A stretch of DNA of 64,000 nt from Magicicada septendecula (GCA_034769895.1 CM068367.1:315889986-315953985); one strand, 5' to 3'; counted from the stretch's first letter, positions 11,400 to 24,287 are shown. The notes: generated by a model not told the origin, from the letters alone. A program made the numbers and translations.

Positions 11400-12062
11400 C
11401 CATAAATCATACAATATTATATGCCTACCACATGTTTTTTGTTAATACTGTTTTTGGCTATTTTGACTGACTTTTATTCATTTGACAGCTTTCTTTATCT
11501 AAGATAAATTGTTCATTTTTGTCTGCTTGACAATTACATATAGTTTTTATTTCAATTTGATAATAATTAATTTTTACATGAAATCTGAGTGTTTGGTCTC
11601 AAATCCAACACATTAATATTTTTTGTCATAACAATTATATAGTTTTTATTTTAACTTAGATTCTTTCTAATAATGTATTTAAGTCATTTAATACATTTAT
11701 TTTATTTACATTACATAATATAATAATGGATCATGTCCATTCATTCACAATAAATAGTTCTTTATACTCTATTCAGAGTTACTAAACTTAATAGTTAATG
11801 ACTCCATTTTGGTTGATCCTGATATTATTTGTCTCTCTCATAGTATCTTATGGTTTTTTCACTGTTATTCACTTTAATAATATATATGGGGTTTGTGTCT
11901 TAGTCACAGTCTGGTCGTTTTTCATGTTAGTAGTAATAATTATTAGACAATATTACATAATTTTTTAGGGCTACTTGGGTTCAATACTGTCCACCTCACT
12001 CTCCTCTTATGATAAATTGCTATGTAAATGGTTTCCTTTATGGAACGTTCTGTGACGTTACA
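11400..12062. repeat. Dispersed repeat, copy 2
   Basis: Near-identical direct copy of 1-663. It ends abruptly where coding sequence of a 5'-truncated PLE begins at about 12063. Because copy 1 is followed by unrelated sequence, the repeat and the PLE are probably separate elements lying side by side. Confidence 0.9.
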
Positions 12063-12064
12063 AC

Positions 12065-12775
12065 TTATGCATCAAGAAATGCACCAATTCTTTTAAATTT
12101 GGTATATACAGAAAACCCACAACTACAGACATGGTTATTCATGCAGATTCATATCACCCATACACACAAAAATTGGCTTCCTTCAATGCTTTCGTACACA
12201 GATTATTGTCATTCCCACTAAGCCAAGAAGACCTGAAGGAAGAGATAAACACTGTCAAATTCATTGCCGTAAGGAATGGATATAAAGACACAATGATAGA
12301 CAAACTAATTCATAAACACAAATCCAAAGCAAATAAAGTGATTATATCTAATAATACAGAGAACGCTTTCATCGCGACTGAATATACTAATCTTCTTCCA
12401 CACATTATAAAAAACGTATTTAAAAAACTAAACATTAATGTATTTTTTAAAACCACGAATAACTTGCGGAATTTCTTCAGACATAATAAACATTCAGAAC
12501 TTGAAAATAACTCGGGTGTGTATAAAATTGTGTGCGATGATTGTGACATGTTTTACACTGGCCAGACAGGGAGAAAATTTAAAGATAGATTTCGTGAACA
12601 CATACCGAAGGGCAGCATTAGATATACTACCTCCAACTTCGCGTTACATTTGATTAATAATAACCACAGGTACACTAGTTGCGCCAAAAATTTGAAACCA
12701 TTACATGTTTGCAACAAAGGGCGAATTATGAGCGCTTTAGAAGAATTCGAAATCTACAAAGCATCGAGAACATAA
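12065..12775 (+). pseudogene. Penelope-like element fragment 1 (RT end plus GIY-YIG)
   Basis: PLEs encode a reverse transcriptase joined to a GIY-YIG endonuclease. This fragment is open to 12775. It starts inside the RT with FGIYRKPTTTDM (the conserved RKPT block), followed by DSYHPYTQKLASFNAFVHRL and a Lys-rich linker. The GIY-YIG domain is at about 12515-12600 (SGVYKIVCDDCDMFYTGQTG, then the Arg of KDRFREH). The catalytic palm (YVDD) is missing because of 5' truncation, typical of incomplete reverse transcription. The remaining frame has no stop, so the insertion is fairly young. A degenerate hammerhead-like motif follows at 13013. Confidence 0.9.
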
Positions 12776-13012
12776 AAACCTAGTGCTCAACGATCAATTG
12801 TCGTTTAACTCGAACAGCTTGTACGATACTGCGTTACAACATGTTTATCAGATTCTAGACGAATGAGAAATCAACAGTTGCGATTATGAACCCGAACAGT
12901 GCGCACTGATTCTTCGCGCAGTACATTATTAATGTAGTGTGTTTTTAATTATGTTAGTAAAAGTTTTTATTTACGTTGACAAGTTCTTCATGTGAGAACG
13001 AAAAGTTTTTAA

Positions 13013-13053
13013 ACCCGAAGATGGCAACATGTTTCCCGAAACATGTCGTGTAT
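13013..13053 (+). ncRNA. Degenerate hammerhead-like motif downstream of PLE 1
   Basis: CCGAAGA, an extra U, GGC...CCC, GAA, palindromic ACAUGU and C17 lie about 240 bp after the GIY-YIG stop, where PLE terminal ribozymes occur. The CUGA box is mutated (U4 to C) and stem II is weak. It is best read as a decayed terminal ribozyme. Confidence 0.35.
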
Positions 13054-13136
13054 GACATATAACGAAGTCGCAAGATGGAAAGGAAATAAGGTAAAACTAT
13101 AAGTTTTATTTCAATAACGCGACTTGGAGACCATAA

Positions 13137-14330
13137 TCACAAATTATGAAAAATTGGAACTGCATCTCCACACATACAACATTAGATAAGGATTGTTTCC
13201 TTAAACTTCTGTCGCATTGTTGCAATAATGGTTATTTCACATTTCAGGGACAATTTTTAAACAAACATATGGCACTGCTATGGGTAGCAGTCTCGGGCCC
13301 ATCTTAGCTGACATTACCATGAACCAGTTTCTTGACAGTTATCCCTACGCTACCATTTAAACTCCTCTTCTTATATAAATACGTGGACGATATTATAACA
13401 TGTATTCCATATGACCAACATGACAGTATCTTATCTCTGTTCAATTGGAAACTAATGGGCTTTGAACAAATACAGTTCACAATAGAGCATGAACAGAATA
13501 GTTCCATTTCATTTCTTGATACCAAGGTTATTAGACAGACAGATGGTACTATAGTCACTGCTTGGTTCATAAAACCCACCAACTCCGGTAGATATCTGCA
13601 TTTTAATTCCAACCATCCCATACATCTGAAAACTAACTTAATCCACTCGGTATATAAGAGAGCCACCGGTCTAAGTGATCAATCATTTCATTAAAAAAAC
13701 ACTGAGTTAGTATTTAAGATTTTCAAAAACAATGGTTACCCTGACCACATAATCAAACAGGTAATTCATAAACATCGCGCAAATCAGCTGAGCCCCAATT
13801 TTACATCTGCCCAATCTAATACACCTGAGCTTAACACCGGCTCATACTTTTCTACAACTTATGTTAAAGGGCTTTCTGAAAAACTTAAAAAATGCCTATC
13901 AAAAATTCAAAAAACTTTAGCATTTAAAAACCAACATACTGTTCGATCTCTCTTCTCAAGCCTCAAAGACCCGACATCCAAAGACAAACGATCTAATGTC
14001 GTATACACTATCCAATGCAATGACTGTCCAGCCACATACACTGGTATTACGTCCCAATATTTACATAAGCGAATTTATCAACATAGGTATGATTGCCATA
14101 AAAAAACCCATAATGATAACCCCAACGCTTTAGTATCTCACCATTTAAACACCGGCCATGAATCTGACTTCAACAACACCCAAATTAAATATTACGAAAA
14201 TAATTATTTCAAAAGATGCGTACTGGAAATGATTCAAATAAAAAGTGACCCTCACTCCATTAATTTTCGCACTGATACTCAAAACCTCTCATCCAGTTAT
14301 GCTCAACTTATACACACCGTCAAAACATGA
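13137..14330 (+). pseudogene. Penelope-like element fragment 2 (RT palm to GIY-YIG)
   Basis: A different PLE lineage from the fragment just upstream. Coding begins near 13137 within the RT and carries YGTAMGSSLGPILADI (about 13268-13315), KYVDDIITC (about 13380), SFLDTKV (about 13510) and KPTNSGRYLHFNSNHP (about 13575). A GIY-YIG domain (VVYTIQCNDCPATYTG) lies near 14000-14050, and the stop is at 14328-14330. The copy is broken by a frameshift near 13250, another near 13365 and an in-frame TAA at 13692-13694. Otherwise the last 636 bases are a clean frame. The N-terminal RT motifs are absent. Confidence 0.88.
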
Positions 14331-14822
14331 ATTTGAAGAAATAATCAGTAGTCTCCCTACAGGATGTGTTGGTCATTTTAATGGCCAGCTTGTCGTCACA
14401 TATTAATTAGTGTCACACTCCCCCCTTGTGCAAATCTTTTCTGAACTGTCTTCTGAACACATGTTACTTCATTTCCTACAAATGTACAAGGGTCGTCTGT
14501 TCTGCTTTATAATAAGGTGTTGGTCCGAGAAAATTTACAGTTGTGTGTTTGGCGTCAGCAACAATTGTAAGTGTCTCACTGATCATATTATTTAGTATTA
14601 GCTAAGAAACATATAATATTTCTTATAGACACATATTCGATCAGTTTTAAACTCAGTACAGTGGGCATCTCTGTTGTGCATAATTTAAACTTAGATGATA
14701 AAAAGAAGAGAATAAAATAGTGTTATATTTATGTATGGATTCTTGAATGTGTAGTTGGCTTGTGAGGTTGTTTTGGTGTGTGTGTGTGTGTGTGTGCGCG
14801 TGCGTAGTGCTAGCGTGTGTGT
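14331..14822. other. Intergenic or intronic sequence with a short GT repeat
   Basis: AT-rich sequence with a (GT)n run near 14776-14797. No gene recognised. It is the left flank of the hAT-like element. Confidence 0.5.
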
Positions 14823-15381
14823 ATGTACACTAGGGTGGAACGAAAATGGCCTTTTTTAATTTTTTTTTTTTTAGTTTTGTAATAGTGGGGAAAAGTTGCC
14901 TTTTAGGTTCAAAAAGAAGAAGAAAAAATTTGGTTGCTATACTACAACATCTTGAGGTGCCGCAAAGAGGTTAAAGTTTGTAAAAAAATTTAAAAAAATT
15001 GAAAAATTATAAACTCTGATAAATTATTTTTTATGGTTTTCTCGTACATATAATGTTACAAGAGATAGTTGTAAATACATATATAAGCATTAGAATTGGA
15101 AAAAATTATTAATTACAAAATATAATAATAACAAAAAAAATATTTTTTAATGTCAAAAGTTTGTATTTTTGCTAATTTTGAAACTTTTGCGAACATTTTG
15201 ATTGTTACAAATAGTAGTAAATAAGGTTGAAATAAAAGCTCGTCAAATCAATTATATATTTTTTTTATTAGAGCACACGTAAAAAATATCATAATACACT
15301 TTAAAGACATTGAAAGTTCATTTTTTATGATTTAAAAAACCCTTAATAATTACAAATGTTCCAGCTGCAAAATGTTTGTTT

Positions 15382-16776
15382 CTACTTCACTGACACATTA
15401 AACTGTTTTTTTGTATCAAATTTTGGCATGTTCTCACGTGAGTCAATTTTTGCTCTTATATATCCTTCTCTTGCGATTGAACCACAGACATTTTGAGCCG
15501 ATTCGGTCACCAGTTTCACAGCTCTTTCCACTGCTTGCGTGTGACAAGGAAGCTGGGGAAAGTCGATAAGCGGGTCCACTTTACTATTTGGTTGAGCTTC
15601 AGATGTCTTCCATATAAAGTCTTTGAGAGAGTCAATGGAAACATGTTTTACCAAGGGGGGATCAGTTACGTCACTTTCAGCCCATGAGATCATGTCGATG
15701 TAATCCTTTGCGTCAAAGTTTATCTTTGGAACTTTAAACTTCCTGACTCCGCCTCTACTTTCTGTTCTTGCTTTTAAAACACGTCGTAAACCAAGTTCTC
15801 TTACATTTTTGCGCTCATCAAATAGCATGGACAAAAGGAGATTTTCTGGAGCAGCAAAGTACCCATTTCTTTGAATAACCGGGTCTAGAACGTTCTTGAA
15901 ATCATCAGAGAGATAGCGTGAATATGAGATAAGCTTAAACAGATGTTTGGAACCATAAGTACATGAAGGTTTTAACTTAATGTTAAACCACACAGGTGCA
16001 TACACTTTCACAATGTACTCAGCCAGAGTCTTAAGGTTTTCAGTTGGATTTTCAGTTGCCACATACAATCTAAGTATACGGTTTGCTAATGTAAGCCACC
16101 TGGAGTGAGCAAGTTTTCTAGGGTTTCTTAAAGATAAATCTAGTGAGCAATTTCCACTTGATACAGCGATACACATATCCAATAAATACTTCTGATCTGT
16201 ACTTAAATCATTTATATTCTCCAAAAGAGGAAGGTTATTTTCAATTGGCAAGAAAGTAACCACAGGAAGATTAGCACAGTTTTCCAGCTGCTGACCTATT
16301 TCGACTTTAAACTAAATGGGTCCCTTCGTTTTACCATCTAAATGACAAAAAAGATGTCGCAAAGGTAGCTCATTTCCATGGAACAAACAAACTAACCATT
16401 GTAAAAGTCTTCCTATTTCATTTTCCATCAAAGAAATCACACCATTATTATGTCCAGTGTTTACAACGGTTCCATCACACCCAATAGCAGTAAAGTTCAA
16501 AAGTTGTTCGTTGTGTTCTCTATCTTCAAGAAACTCCAGTATACTGTCTGCTATGTCTTTTCCAGTGCCAGATTTAGGTGTTATGTGGCCTAAAAACTTT
16601 GAGTTTGGTTCCTCTATTAGTGAAACGTGCTCTTCTGAAATAACTTTTTTGTACAATTTAATTCCTTTCTTTTCTTGAACAATTGTTTTGTCTCTTCTTC
16701 CATAAAAAACAATCCTCTATTTTCGGTTATCTGATCATAAAGACTGTCTTGAAACTTTTTATTGCATAATCGAGAC
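15382..16776 (-). pseudogene. Transposase-like gene of the hAT-like element, broken
   Basis: Minus-strand coding sequence from 16776 to 15382 belongs to a family found in several arthropod transposons. It shows GCDGTVVNTGHNNGVI (about 16490-16445), LLQWLVCLFHGNELPLRHLF (about 16412-16353), LAHSRWLTLANRILRLYV (about 16115-16060) and PCHTQAVERAVKLVTESA near the end. It is broken by a TAG at 16314-16312 (frame unchanged on both sides), a frameshift near 16700 and the LTR insertion at 16777-16780. The coding sequence resumes for about 10 codons at 24318-24288 on the far side of the insertion, in matching frame, then meets a stop. The N-terminal half, with any zinc finger, is missing. The link to hAT rests on the terminal repeats and target duplication, not on a recognised hAT dimerisation motif. 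Confidence 0.7.
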
Positions 16777-16780
16777 ACGT

Positions 16781-17963
16781 TGTAACTTTTATATATTTTT
16801 TGTTACTTTATTTTATTCAAATTAAATTAACACTCCCACTTACCTTACGACTTGGATCTGGCCGGATCGCGTAGTGTAAGGAAACCCATTTCGTTCGACG
16901 AACTCTGACGATACACATAACGAAATAAGGCATTGAAAGAATGTAACTCTCAATTGAGTGGAAGAGAAATCATATTTTATTATTGAAATGTTCTTATAAT
17001 ATTCAGAAATATTGAAAAGTTGAGTCTTCTTATTACATGTTGTGCAATTGTTTTATCTTACATACTATAGCTTACCTTATGTTTCACCAGACACAAACGC
17101 AAATATAAACACAAAAATACACAAAAGCCGCCCAGCTTTGCCACACACACATTCATGCCTTATTTATAACACCCTTAACATTTTGAATTATAAATTCCCC
17201 ATGTCCACCACGCGGTCATCCCGCCCGTACACAGTCCTTGTTCACGTGCCCGGAAAAGAAACTATTAGTTCACTTGGATTTACTGATTACTGTTAGTATT
17301 CCATTTGCGCACTGTTGGTTAACATTTCAGATTTTAACTGTGAGGTCGGCCGATGTAATTATATTTTGTAATATAAAATTTTAACCAGACCGCAAGCGGT
17401 CGGTAGGTGAGATGCACTGGGCAGAAGTTGGTTCTCTGTTCCCTCTCCACAGTTTTCAACACTGGAACTCACTCCCTTGGGCGTCGTCGCCGAAGCTTCA
17501 GCCCATGCCCTGCATGTAGCTTTTTTAAGTCAATGCCGCATATGATCTTCTGTAGGCATTGGCTGACGTCATTTAAGTGGGCTTGGTCTAAACGACACTT
17601 CCGTAGTGAACCCAACGGGACGATGAAAATTTCACTATATGGCCATCTTACTTTTTTGCCAACGCTTGGGTAGGCGCCCATGCTTGGTGTGCGCATGGGA
17701 GCGCAATGCCACACTCACGCATAGTTCTTGGAAATTTGTGGAGGTGAATTCTTTGCTCGTTGCGTTGCACAATGGAAATTGCGTATCGCCTTTGTCTCAA
17801 CCAATCTTGCTCAACACCGTTCTGTTAACACGTGGTCCATTATAAATGAAATGAATTCGGTTGCACAATGATTTTATGAAAAGTCCGCCCAAAATGAAAT
17901 ACATAAAAATACATATGCCCCTAACTGTTAAAATAAAAAAATACCCAAAAATGACCCGCTACA
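16781..17963 (-). repeat. 3' LTR of element A
   Basis: 1183 bp, TG...CA on either strand. It is near-identical to 23104-24283. Small open frames inside it (for example 17042-17296) occur in both LTRs only because the LTRs are copies. Confidence 0.93.
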
Positions 17964-18290
17964 ATACCCCCTCGATGAGAATTCTGCTGTTCACGACAGA
18001 AGAAATCTCATCGATGACCCCGAAGAGGACCGGTGAGGAACTGGTGCCAACAACCCCCTGGTTCTTAATCTGCATGGGTACACGACCCCCCTGGCTCAGC
18101 GACCATGGACTCATCTGAACGAGATCACTGGACTTCTCCGTAAGAGATCCCAACACCGAGAAATCGATCAGACTCGCACCACAGCGCGCCTCGCCTTTTA
18201 CCATGCTACCCCCAAAAATCCTCAACCCCTGGCTAAAATTACTCCAGCTCCTCCGCCGATATGTTTCCCCTTTTTGCAAGCTGGGCTGCC
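17964..18290 (-). other. Conserved GC-rich block next to the polypurine tract (element A)
   Basis: On the minus strand this block precedes the 3' LTR and ends in the polypurine tract. It is nearly identical to 54640-54965 of element B although much of the two bodies has drifted. It contains a 106-codon open frame (18279-17959) without an ATG; in B a one-base deletion breaks that frame while the nucleotide match stays high. This favours a cis-acting RNA role (packaging, dimerisation or second-strand priming) over a protein. Recent common origin is the alternative. Confidence 0.7.
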
Positions 18291-21200
18291 TTTAGCAAAT
18301 ACTGGGCGCACACACTCTAACATTACATATTACCATAACACATAAGAATAAAACTTTCTTTTAAAATTTATCAAAATTTAAAAAAAATCAAAATTCAAAA
18401 AAAATAATTGTTTATCAAAAAATTCTCTTCCTCTTTTTCTAATTTTTTGTTTCAACGGACTTAACCTAGACATTTCTAATAATATAAACACATCCTTACT
18501 CTAACATGAGAACCACTTATATTCTACCCATACAATGCAATACAATAAAAGAAACATGGTTAATGCACACATAATAAAATAATCATTACCTAAAATAGTC
18601 ATTCGCTGGCAGGCGCAAAATCTTTTTTTTTTTTCCCAAAAAAAATTTAAAATTTTCAAAATTTTAAAATTCCAAAAAATTTAAATTTATTCATTAAAAA
18701 ATTGTATTAAATTCATTTATTAAATATTTATTAAAACTATTCAAATATTGGTTTGAATTAATTAAACAAACAAATTGAAATTGGATTCCTACTATACAAG
18801 CTTAGTAGGTGTATATGACCTCATCAGCTGATCGTAACTAGGTCAAGTCCAAAACCCTTGACCTACATATGTTATGTATGATTTCTGAAAACACTTTAAA
18901 CATCTGTAATATCCTAACTTGAAATACAAAACATAATAAAACAAAATATTTAAAATAAACAAAATATTAATATAATTAATCATCAACTTGACATTTAAAT
19001 TATTTAAAATAAACACTTCTTGACTTTACATTATTTTCACTTCTATCAAAATTCTGTCACTGGTTGAAAAAAACAATTGTACATTCTTTATTATAAATTC
19101 CTCTTTTTAGTTAACAGTTTAATTCTACATTACTGTGGGTGATATAAATTATTTATTCTCAATTTTCTGTATTACATCTGTGTACATATATAAACTTTCT
19201 CCCTCTGACTCTAATATTCATCAACTTCAATTATCATGACACCCATCTCTATCAAAATATCTACTAATCAGGACATTCTAAACCCCAACTTATCATTTAA
19301 CACAATTCGCCGCCTTCTCTACATATAAAATACTCTCTAACCCTTTGTACATAGGATACGTGTTTCCTTCCCAAAACTCATTCCATTATCTGGCGGCCCG
19401 GATTCTACCTAAGGCGGCCCCTCCTCACTAAAATCTATTCTAATCCCGTCCCAACCCTTGTTGCGGACTCCCCAAATACACTACCCCCTAATACAAAATT
19501 GCCATCCCCCAAAATCTCAATCTCATTACATTACTACAATTACACAAAATAACCTCATTAATTATAAACATAAATATGTCACTCAAAATCTACATACATC
19601 ATACTCATCTCTACTATTTCACATTCAACTTTTAATTCAATTTGGACAGGTCTGCATGTCCCATAAAACATTTATCACCCATGAATTATCTTTTATTAAC
19701 TTGCATAAATTATTATTATTCTATTTCTCATATTCTTTTTATCTTTACTTCAAAATATTGAAGTAATCAAACAATAATTGAAGTCAAGTATGTACTTCAT
19801 ATTTGTAGTACATCAAACATAGCATTGAACATTAATAACTTGTAACCTTTATAACTAACCTACCAGTGACATCATTGCTGATCAGCTGATCTCCGGACAT
19901 AATAAAAATACCTCTTAAAATAGAACAAATTACATGGAATATACATATTTATTTTTATTTATTCTCCCTTCTCACCTCATTGTTTCCCATTTCTCTGATT
20001 CTGATGCTTATGTTAACCTGCCAGACGATTTACTTATTGGCTTAAACAAATACACAAATAATAAAATTACATATTCTTATCAATGCTTATCTAATAGACA
20101 ACAATAATATAATACACTTAAAATTATAGCATGAACACCTTAATTTACGAGTCTGAGCATATAATTATGTGGACAGAGCACAAGCATTTTTGATTGGATT
20201 AAACTTTGAATACGCAAAAACTTTTGTCATAAAATTTTAAATTCGTGACTCCTTTACGTCACCTCCCAGCCACACACACTATTTCAGACTATAGAGGACT
20301 GTCTCGCCCTTTCGCTTCCACAGAGACTGTATATCTTGGAGCAGGGTTTTACCTCTCCGTGTCTCTGCTTCCGCTGTTAAGTTTTAAAGTTAATGAACAT
20401 CATAATGTTCTTGTTATAAAATCATGCACCCTTAAAAACGGATCTGCCACCGGTCTTGCTGTTCCTCCTCGAACAGAGTGGCAGCCGCTGTTCCCTAGTT
20501 CCGGAGATTTCCTCTAATTGTCCCCCCATTGAATTTCAAATATATACCAATTTCAAGTCAGCTATGGTCAAGGGACTTGGTATGACCATAGCTGGCCGCT
20601 AGCCAAAACCACGGTTAGTGCTGGTAAGGCAGTAACCGCCCGAAAAGTCGAGGAAATCTAAACTTTAATTTCACTGCCTGTTAAACATCAATATTTTTAT
20701 GTGCGACACGGTCATTTAATATGGTGTGTAAAAAATTTTTTATTTACACGTATAAGGTGTGCCGCACATTTATCGCCAGTTTGGCCTCCGATGGAGGTAA
20801 CACTCACTGCTACCCCCAACCCTTTTCGCTACTTGTGAGAGCACAGGCAACCCCCACAATAGCCACTTAATCTAATTACAATTGAAAACTAATTAAAATT
20901 TTTGTATACATTATCATATAATATTTGCATCAATACTCGTCTAACCCATTCATAACCTTTTACCGTTTAACTTTCTTGAAATTTTCAAAATTTATTATTA
21001 ATAATCATTATATATCATTTTTCATTTATTATAAAAAATTTTTTAATTATCATATTTATTCAACACAATGATTGCATTAAAATTTCACTATTGCATTAAC
21101 ACCTCAATCACACCTGTAAACATTTTGAATTATAGATGATCATAAAATTTTCATACTTACACTCCATTTAACACGATATACCCACAAAACATAATCACTA

Positions 21201-21640
21201 CCATCTCTGAAACATTTCACAAAATTTATTAATTTAAATTAAATAATTTATCATTCATTACCAAATTTCCATCTCGTAAAACAAACTGAATTTACAAAAA
21301 AATTAATTATACAACATTTACATAATCAATTAAAATATTTAAAATATCTCACATTGTTTTAATTAAATTAATTATTAACAATATAGAATTCATTACCATC
21401 CAAACAATTATAATTCTCTGATTACTTGTTTTCAAAATTAATTCTGATATTTATTTACTTGCAAATATTTCAATATTATTATCACAACAATCATCTTACA
21501 TACACACATATGAATTCACTATATTTTATTTACAAACTCTTATTTATTGTTCAGTTTTTCCGCACTTCATTTGTCCCATTCTGCCATGTCACAAAACCAT
21601 AAAACAAAATATTTATACTGTCTTTTATTGTTTTAATAGT
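18291..21640 (-). other. AT-rich non-coding body of element A
   Basis: No gene recognised in about 3.3 kb. Patches match element B in the same order: near 18820-18900 (B about 54000-54085), 19310-19480 (B about 53400-53580) and 19850-19890 (B about 52975-53020). So the non-coding body is homologous between A and B and is not random filler. Confidence 0.75.
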
Positions 21641-22924
21641 TTAACCTCCATCGTTCCAAATCAACCTTGGTTCTACATAACATCGTTCAATCTTATCAGC
21701 ACACAAATGACTGTTTTGTGTGTTGTAACCAGAAAAACTAACTTCAATCAACTTATTCAAATATTCGTTAAACCAGTCTACGTTAGGTATTTTTATCAAG
21801 TCTCCATCAGTAAAATCATTAACTATTGGGTTAATTATTTTTATTACATCATTGTAATCATTATCATTCACATATACTTCTAAACTTTCCTTCCATTCAT
21901 CATACTTTCTATTTAAGTTATATAATTCTGTTCCTTCACTAACACACAATTCTCTGTTTACATCTCTCTCTTCATAACCCCAAATCACACCCTCAAAAGT
22001 ATTACAGACAGAGGGTATAAATTCAATTAAATCTTTCCTGACTTCTACAGGAAAAGCAAAAAACTTCAAAAAACAATTATTTGTAGCACTCTTGTCTACA
22101 CAATATGTACGTGAAGGTCTTCCTTCACCCCCCATTCTACCTCGTAAACAATTTACCCCCCGTTTCATACCCATAATATAGCTCTCTCTCCACTCTCTCT
22201 CTAACTCATTAACACACATTAACATCTCATAATCACATTCTACAACTTCATTAGTACTCTCAGATACCAATTTTTTGACTACATTATTATTCTCGTTATT
22301 ATCAACATCATTATTATCTATTAATTCATTACCTAACACAACATTGTCATTACAACTTTCGTTTGTATTATTCTTACTCTGTTCTACTTTATTCAGACTA
22401 TTTCTTGTCATTTCATTGACATTTTCAAGACATACATTCTTGTCTTGTATACTATTTATTAAACCATCGAATTTTATATTTATATTTTGCTGAAACTGAA
22501 TATTCTGTTCTTTAATTTCATTAAAAATAATATCGTTTTTAATATTCTGCTGTTCGCATTTCATTTTCTGTTCTTTGAATTCGTTACTTAAAATTTCAAG
22601 TTTCTCGTCATTTCTATCAAGACGCTTATTTAATTTGTTGTCCATTTTTCGTAAAAAACTCATTATATCTAGTTCCTCTGATTGTTTACTTTTATTAGTT
22701 GACACGGGGGTCAATTGAATCCCCGAATCAACATCTGTTTCGTTTGGTTGTGGTTGAGACGCAATCGGAGTGGAATGAACTATTACATTACTGCCGATAA
22801 CTGTTTCTGCAACAGTACCCGTCTCCCCCGTCAACATACCACTTTCATCAAGCGATTGCGACTCAAGGCCACTTTCACTCATAATTGAATTTACTATACT
22901 ACTTTTTTCTGTATTCTCGGACAT
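21641..22924 (-). CDS. Lone gag-like protein of element A (427 aa)
   Basis: Starts at ATG 22924, about 180 bp after the 5' LTR, and ends at 21641. Residues 1-85 are Ser/Thr/Glu-rich and probably disordered. Residues 85-160 form a Lys/Glu/Asn/Gln-rich likely coiled coil (with NKRLDRNDEKLE). Residues 160-220 are Asn/Asp-rich. From about 225 a more ordered region follows: CDYEMLMCVNELEREW, a basic patch RGRMGGEGRPSRT, FFAFPVEVRKDL and many aromatic residues, ending WNDGG. There is no CCHC knuckle, protease or RT motif. It is related in layout to the B protein (EIERE core, then a basic or proline patch, a FAFP/VPFA-like segment and an ending in DGG), but the sequences have diverged strongly. Its place directly after the primer-binding site suggests a Gag-like structural role; that is inference. 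Confidence 0.7.
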   Translation of the reverse strand: MSENTEKSSIVNSIMSESGLESQSLDESGMLTGETGTVAETVIGSNVIVHSTPIASQPQPNETDVDSGIQLTPVSTNKSKQSEELDIMSFLRKMDNKLNKRLDRNDEKLEILSNEFKEQKMKCEQQNIKNDIIFNEIKEQNIQFQQNINIKFDGLINSIQDKNVCLENVNEMTRNSLNKVEQSKNNTNESCNDNVVLGNELIDNNDVDNNENNNVVKKLVSESTNEVVECDYEMLMCVNELEREWRESYIMGMKRGVNCLRGRMGGEGRPSRTYCVDKSATNNCFLKFFAFPVEVRKDLIEFIPSVCNTFEGVIWGYEERDVNRELCVSEGTELYNLNRKYDEWKESLEVYVNDNDYNDVIKIINPIVNDFTDGDLIKIPNVDWFNEYLNKLIEVSFSGYNTQNSHLCADKIERCYVEPRLIWNDGG

Positions 22925-23083
22925 TTTTACTTTATCTATTTTGTCTTACGTAACAACTACCAATGATCAGTCTTTTTTTCAAAACTGATATTACAACATC
23001 AATTTACTTTCACAACCCTACTTCGCTATGCATCGTCAGATGTAGGCCGGCGTTAAGATAACCCCTCTTCAGTTATATTAAAT

Positions 23084-23101
23084 CCTGATCACGCTGCACC
23101 A
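23084..23101 (-). other. Primer-binding site of element A
   Basis: The minus strand reads TGGTGCAGCGTGATCAGG, two bases inside the 5' LTR boundary. The TGG start, complementary to the tRNA CCA end, and the position define it. The tRNA was not assigned. Confidence 0.7.
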
Positions 23102-23103
23102 AT

Positions 23104-24283
23104 TGTAACTTTTATATTTTTTGGTAAAATTATTTTATTCAAATTAAATTAACACTCCCACTTACCTTACGACTTGGATCTGGCCGGATCGCGTAGTGTA
23201 AGGAAACCCATTTCGTTCGACGAACTCTGACGATACACATAACGAAATAAGGCATTGAAAGAATGTAACTCTCAATTGAGTGGAAGAGAAATCATATTTT
23301 ATTATTGAAATGTTCTTATAATATTCAGAAATATTGAAAAGTTGAGTCTTCTTATTACATGTTGTGCAATTGTTTTATCTTACATACTATAGCTTACCTT
23401 ATGTTTCACCAGACACAAACGCAAATATAAACACAAAAATACACAAAAGCCGCCCAGCTTTGCCACACACACATTCATGCCTTATTTATAACACCCTTAA
23501 CATTTTGAATTATAAATTCCCCATGTCCACCACGCGGTCATCCCGCCCGTACACAGTCCTCGTTCACGTGCCCGGAAAAGAAACTATTAGTTCACTTGGA
23601 TTTACTGATTACTGTTAGTATTCCATTTGCGCACTGTTGGTTAATATTTCAGATTTTAACTGTGAGGTCGGCCGATGTAATTATATTTTGTAATATAAAA
23701 TTTTAACCAGACCGCAAGCGGTCGGTAGGTGAGATGCACTGGGCAGAAGTTGGTTCTCTGTTCCCTCTCCACAGTTTTCAACACTGGAACTCACTGCCTT
23801 GGGCGTCGTCGCCGAAGCTTCAGCCATGCCCTGCATGTAGCTTTTTTAAGTCAATGCCGCATATGATCTTCTGTAGGCATTGGCTGACGTCATTTAAGTG
23901 GGCTTGGTCTAAACGACACTTCCGTAGTGAACCCAACGGGACGATGAAAATTTCACTATATGGCCATCTTACTTTTTTGCCAACGCTTGGGTAGGCGCCC
24001 ATGCTTGGTGTGCGCATGGGAGCGCAATGCCACACTCTCGCATAGTTCTTGGAAATTTGTGGAGGTGAATTCTTTGCTCGTTGCGTTGCACAATGGAAAT
24101 TGCGTATCGCCTTTGTCTCAACCAATCTTGCTCAACACCGTTCTGTTAACACGTGGTCCATTATAAATGAAATGAATTCGGTTGCACAATGATTTTATGA
24201 AAAGTCCGCCCAAAATGAAATACATAAAAATACATATGCCCTAACTGTTAAAATAAAAAAATACCCAAAAATGACCCGCTACA
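23104..24283 (-). repeat. 5' LTR of element A
   Basis: 1180 bp, the second LTR copy. It differs from 16781-17963 near the U5 end (around 23110-23135) and at a few single bases. Confidence 0.93.
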
Positions 24284-24287
24284 ACGT

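Larger units (their letters stand above)
16781..24283 (-). mobile_element. LTR element A: non-autonomous, lone gag-like ORF
   Basis: Two direct LTRs (16781-17963 and 23104-24283) bound a 5.1 kb body, with a 4-bp target duplication ACGT at 16777-16780 and 24284-24287. On the minus strand the LTR starts TGTAGCGGGTC and ends GTTACA. A primer-binding site TGGTGCAGCGTGATCAGG follows the 5' LTR, and a polypurine tract GAGGGGGTAT precedes the 3' LTR. The only credible frame is the 427-codon ORF at 22924-21641; no protease, RT or integrase is seen. The LTRs differ by roughly ten changes, so the insertion is older than its relative B at 49172-56337. The whole body is related to B. Confidence 0.92.

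Noticed and set aside
11400..12775. Dispersed repeat and PLE fragment 1 as one element
   Set aside because: Copy 1 of the repeat is followed by unrelated sequence at the same point, so the boundary at 12062/12063 separates two elements.
17042..17296. 84-aa frame found identically at 23364-23618
   Set aside because: It lies inside the two LTRs of element A, so its duplication only reflects LTR identity. No motif or start context supports a gene.
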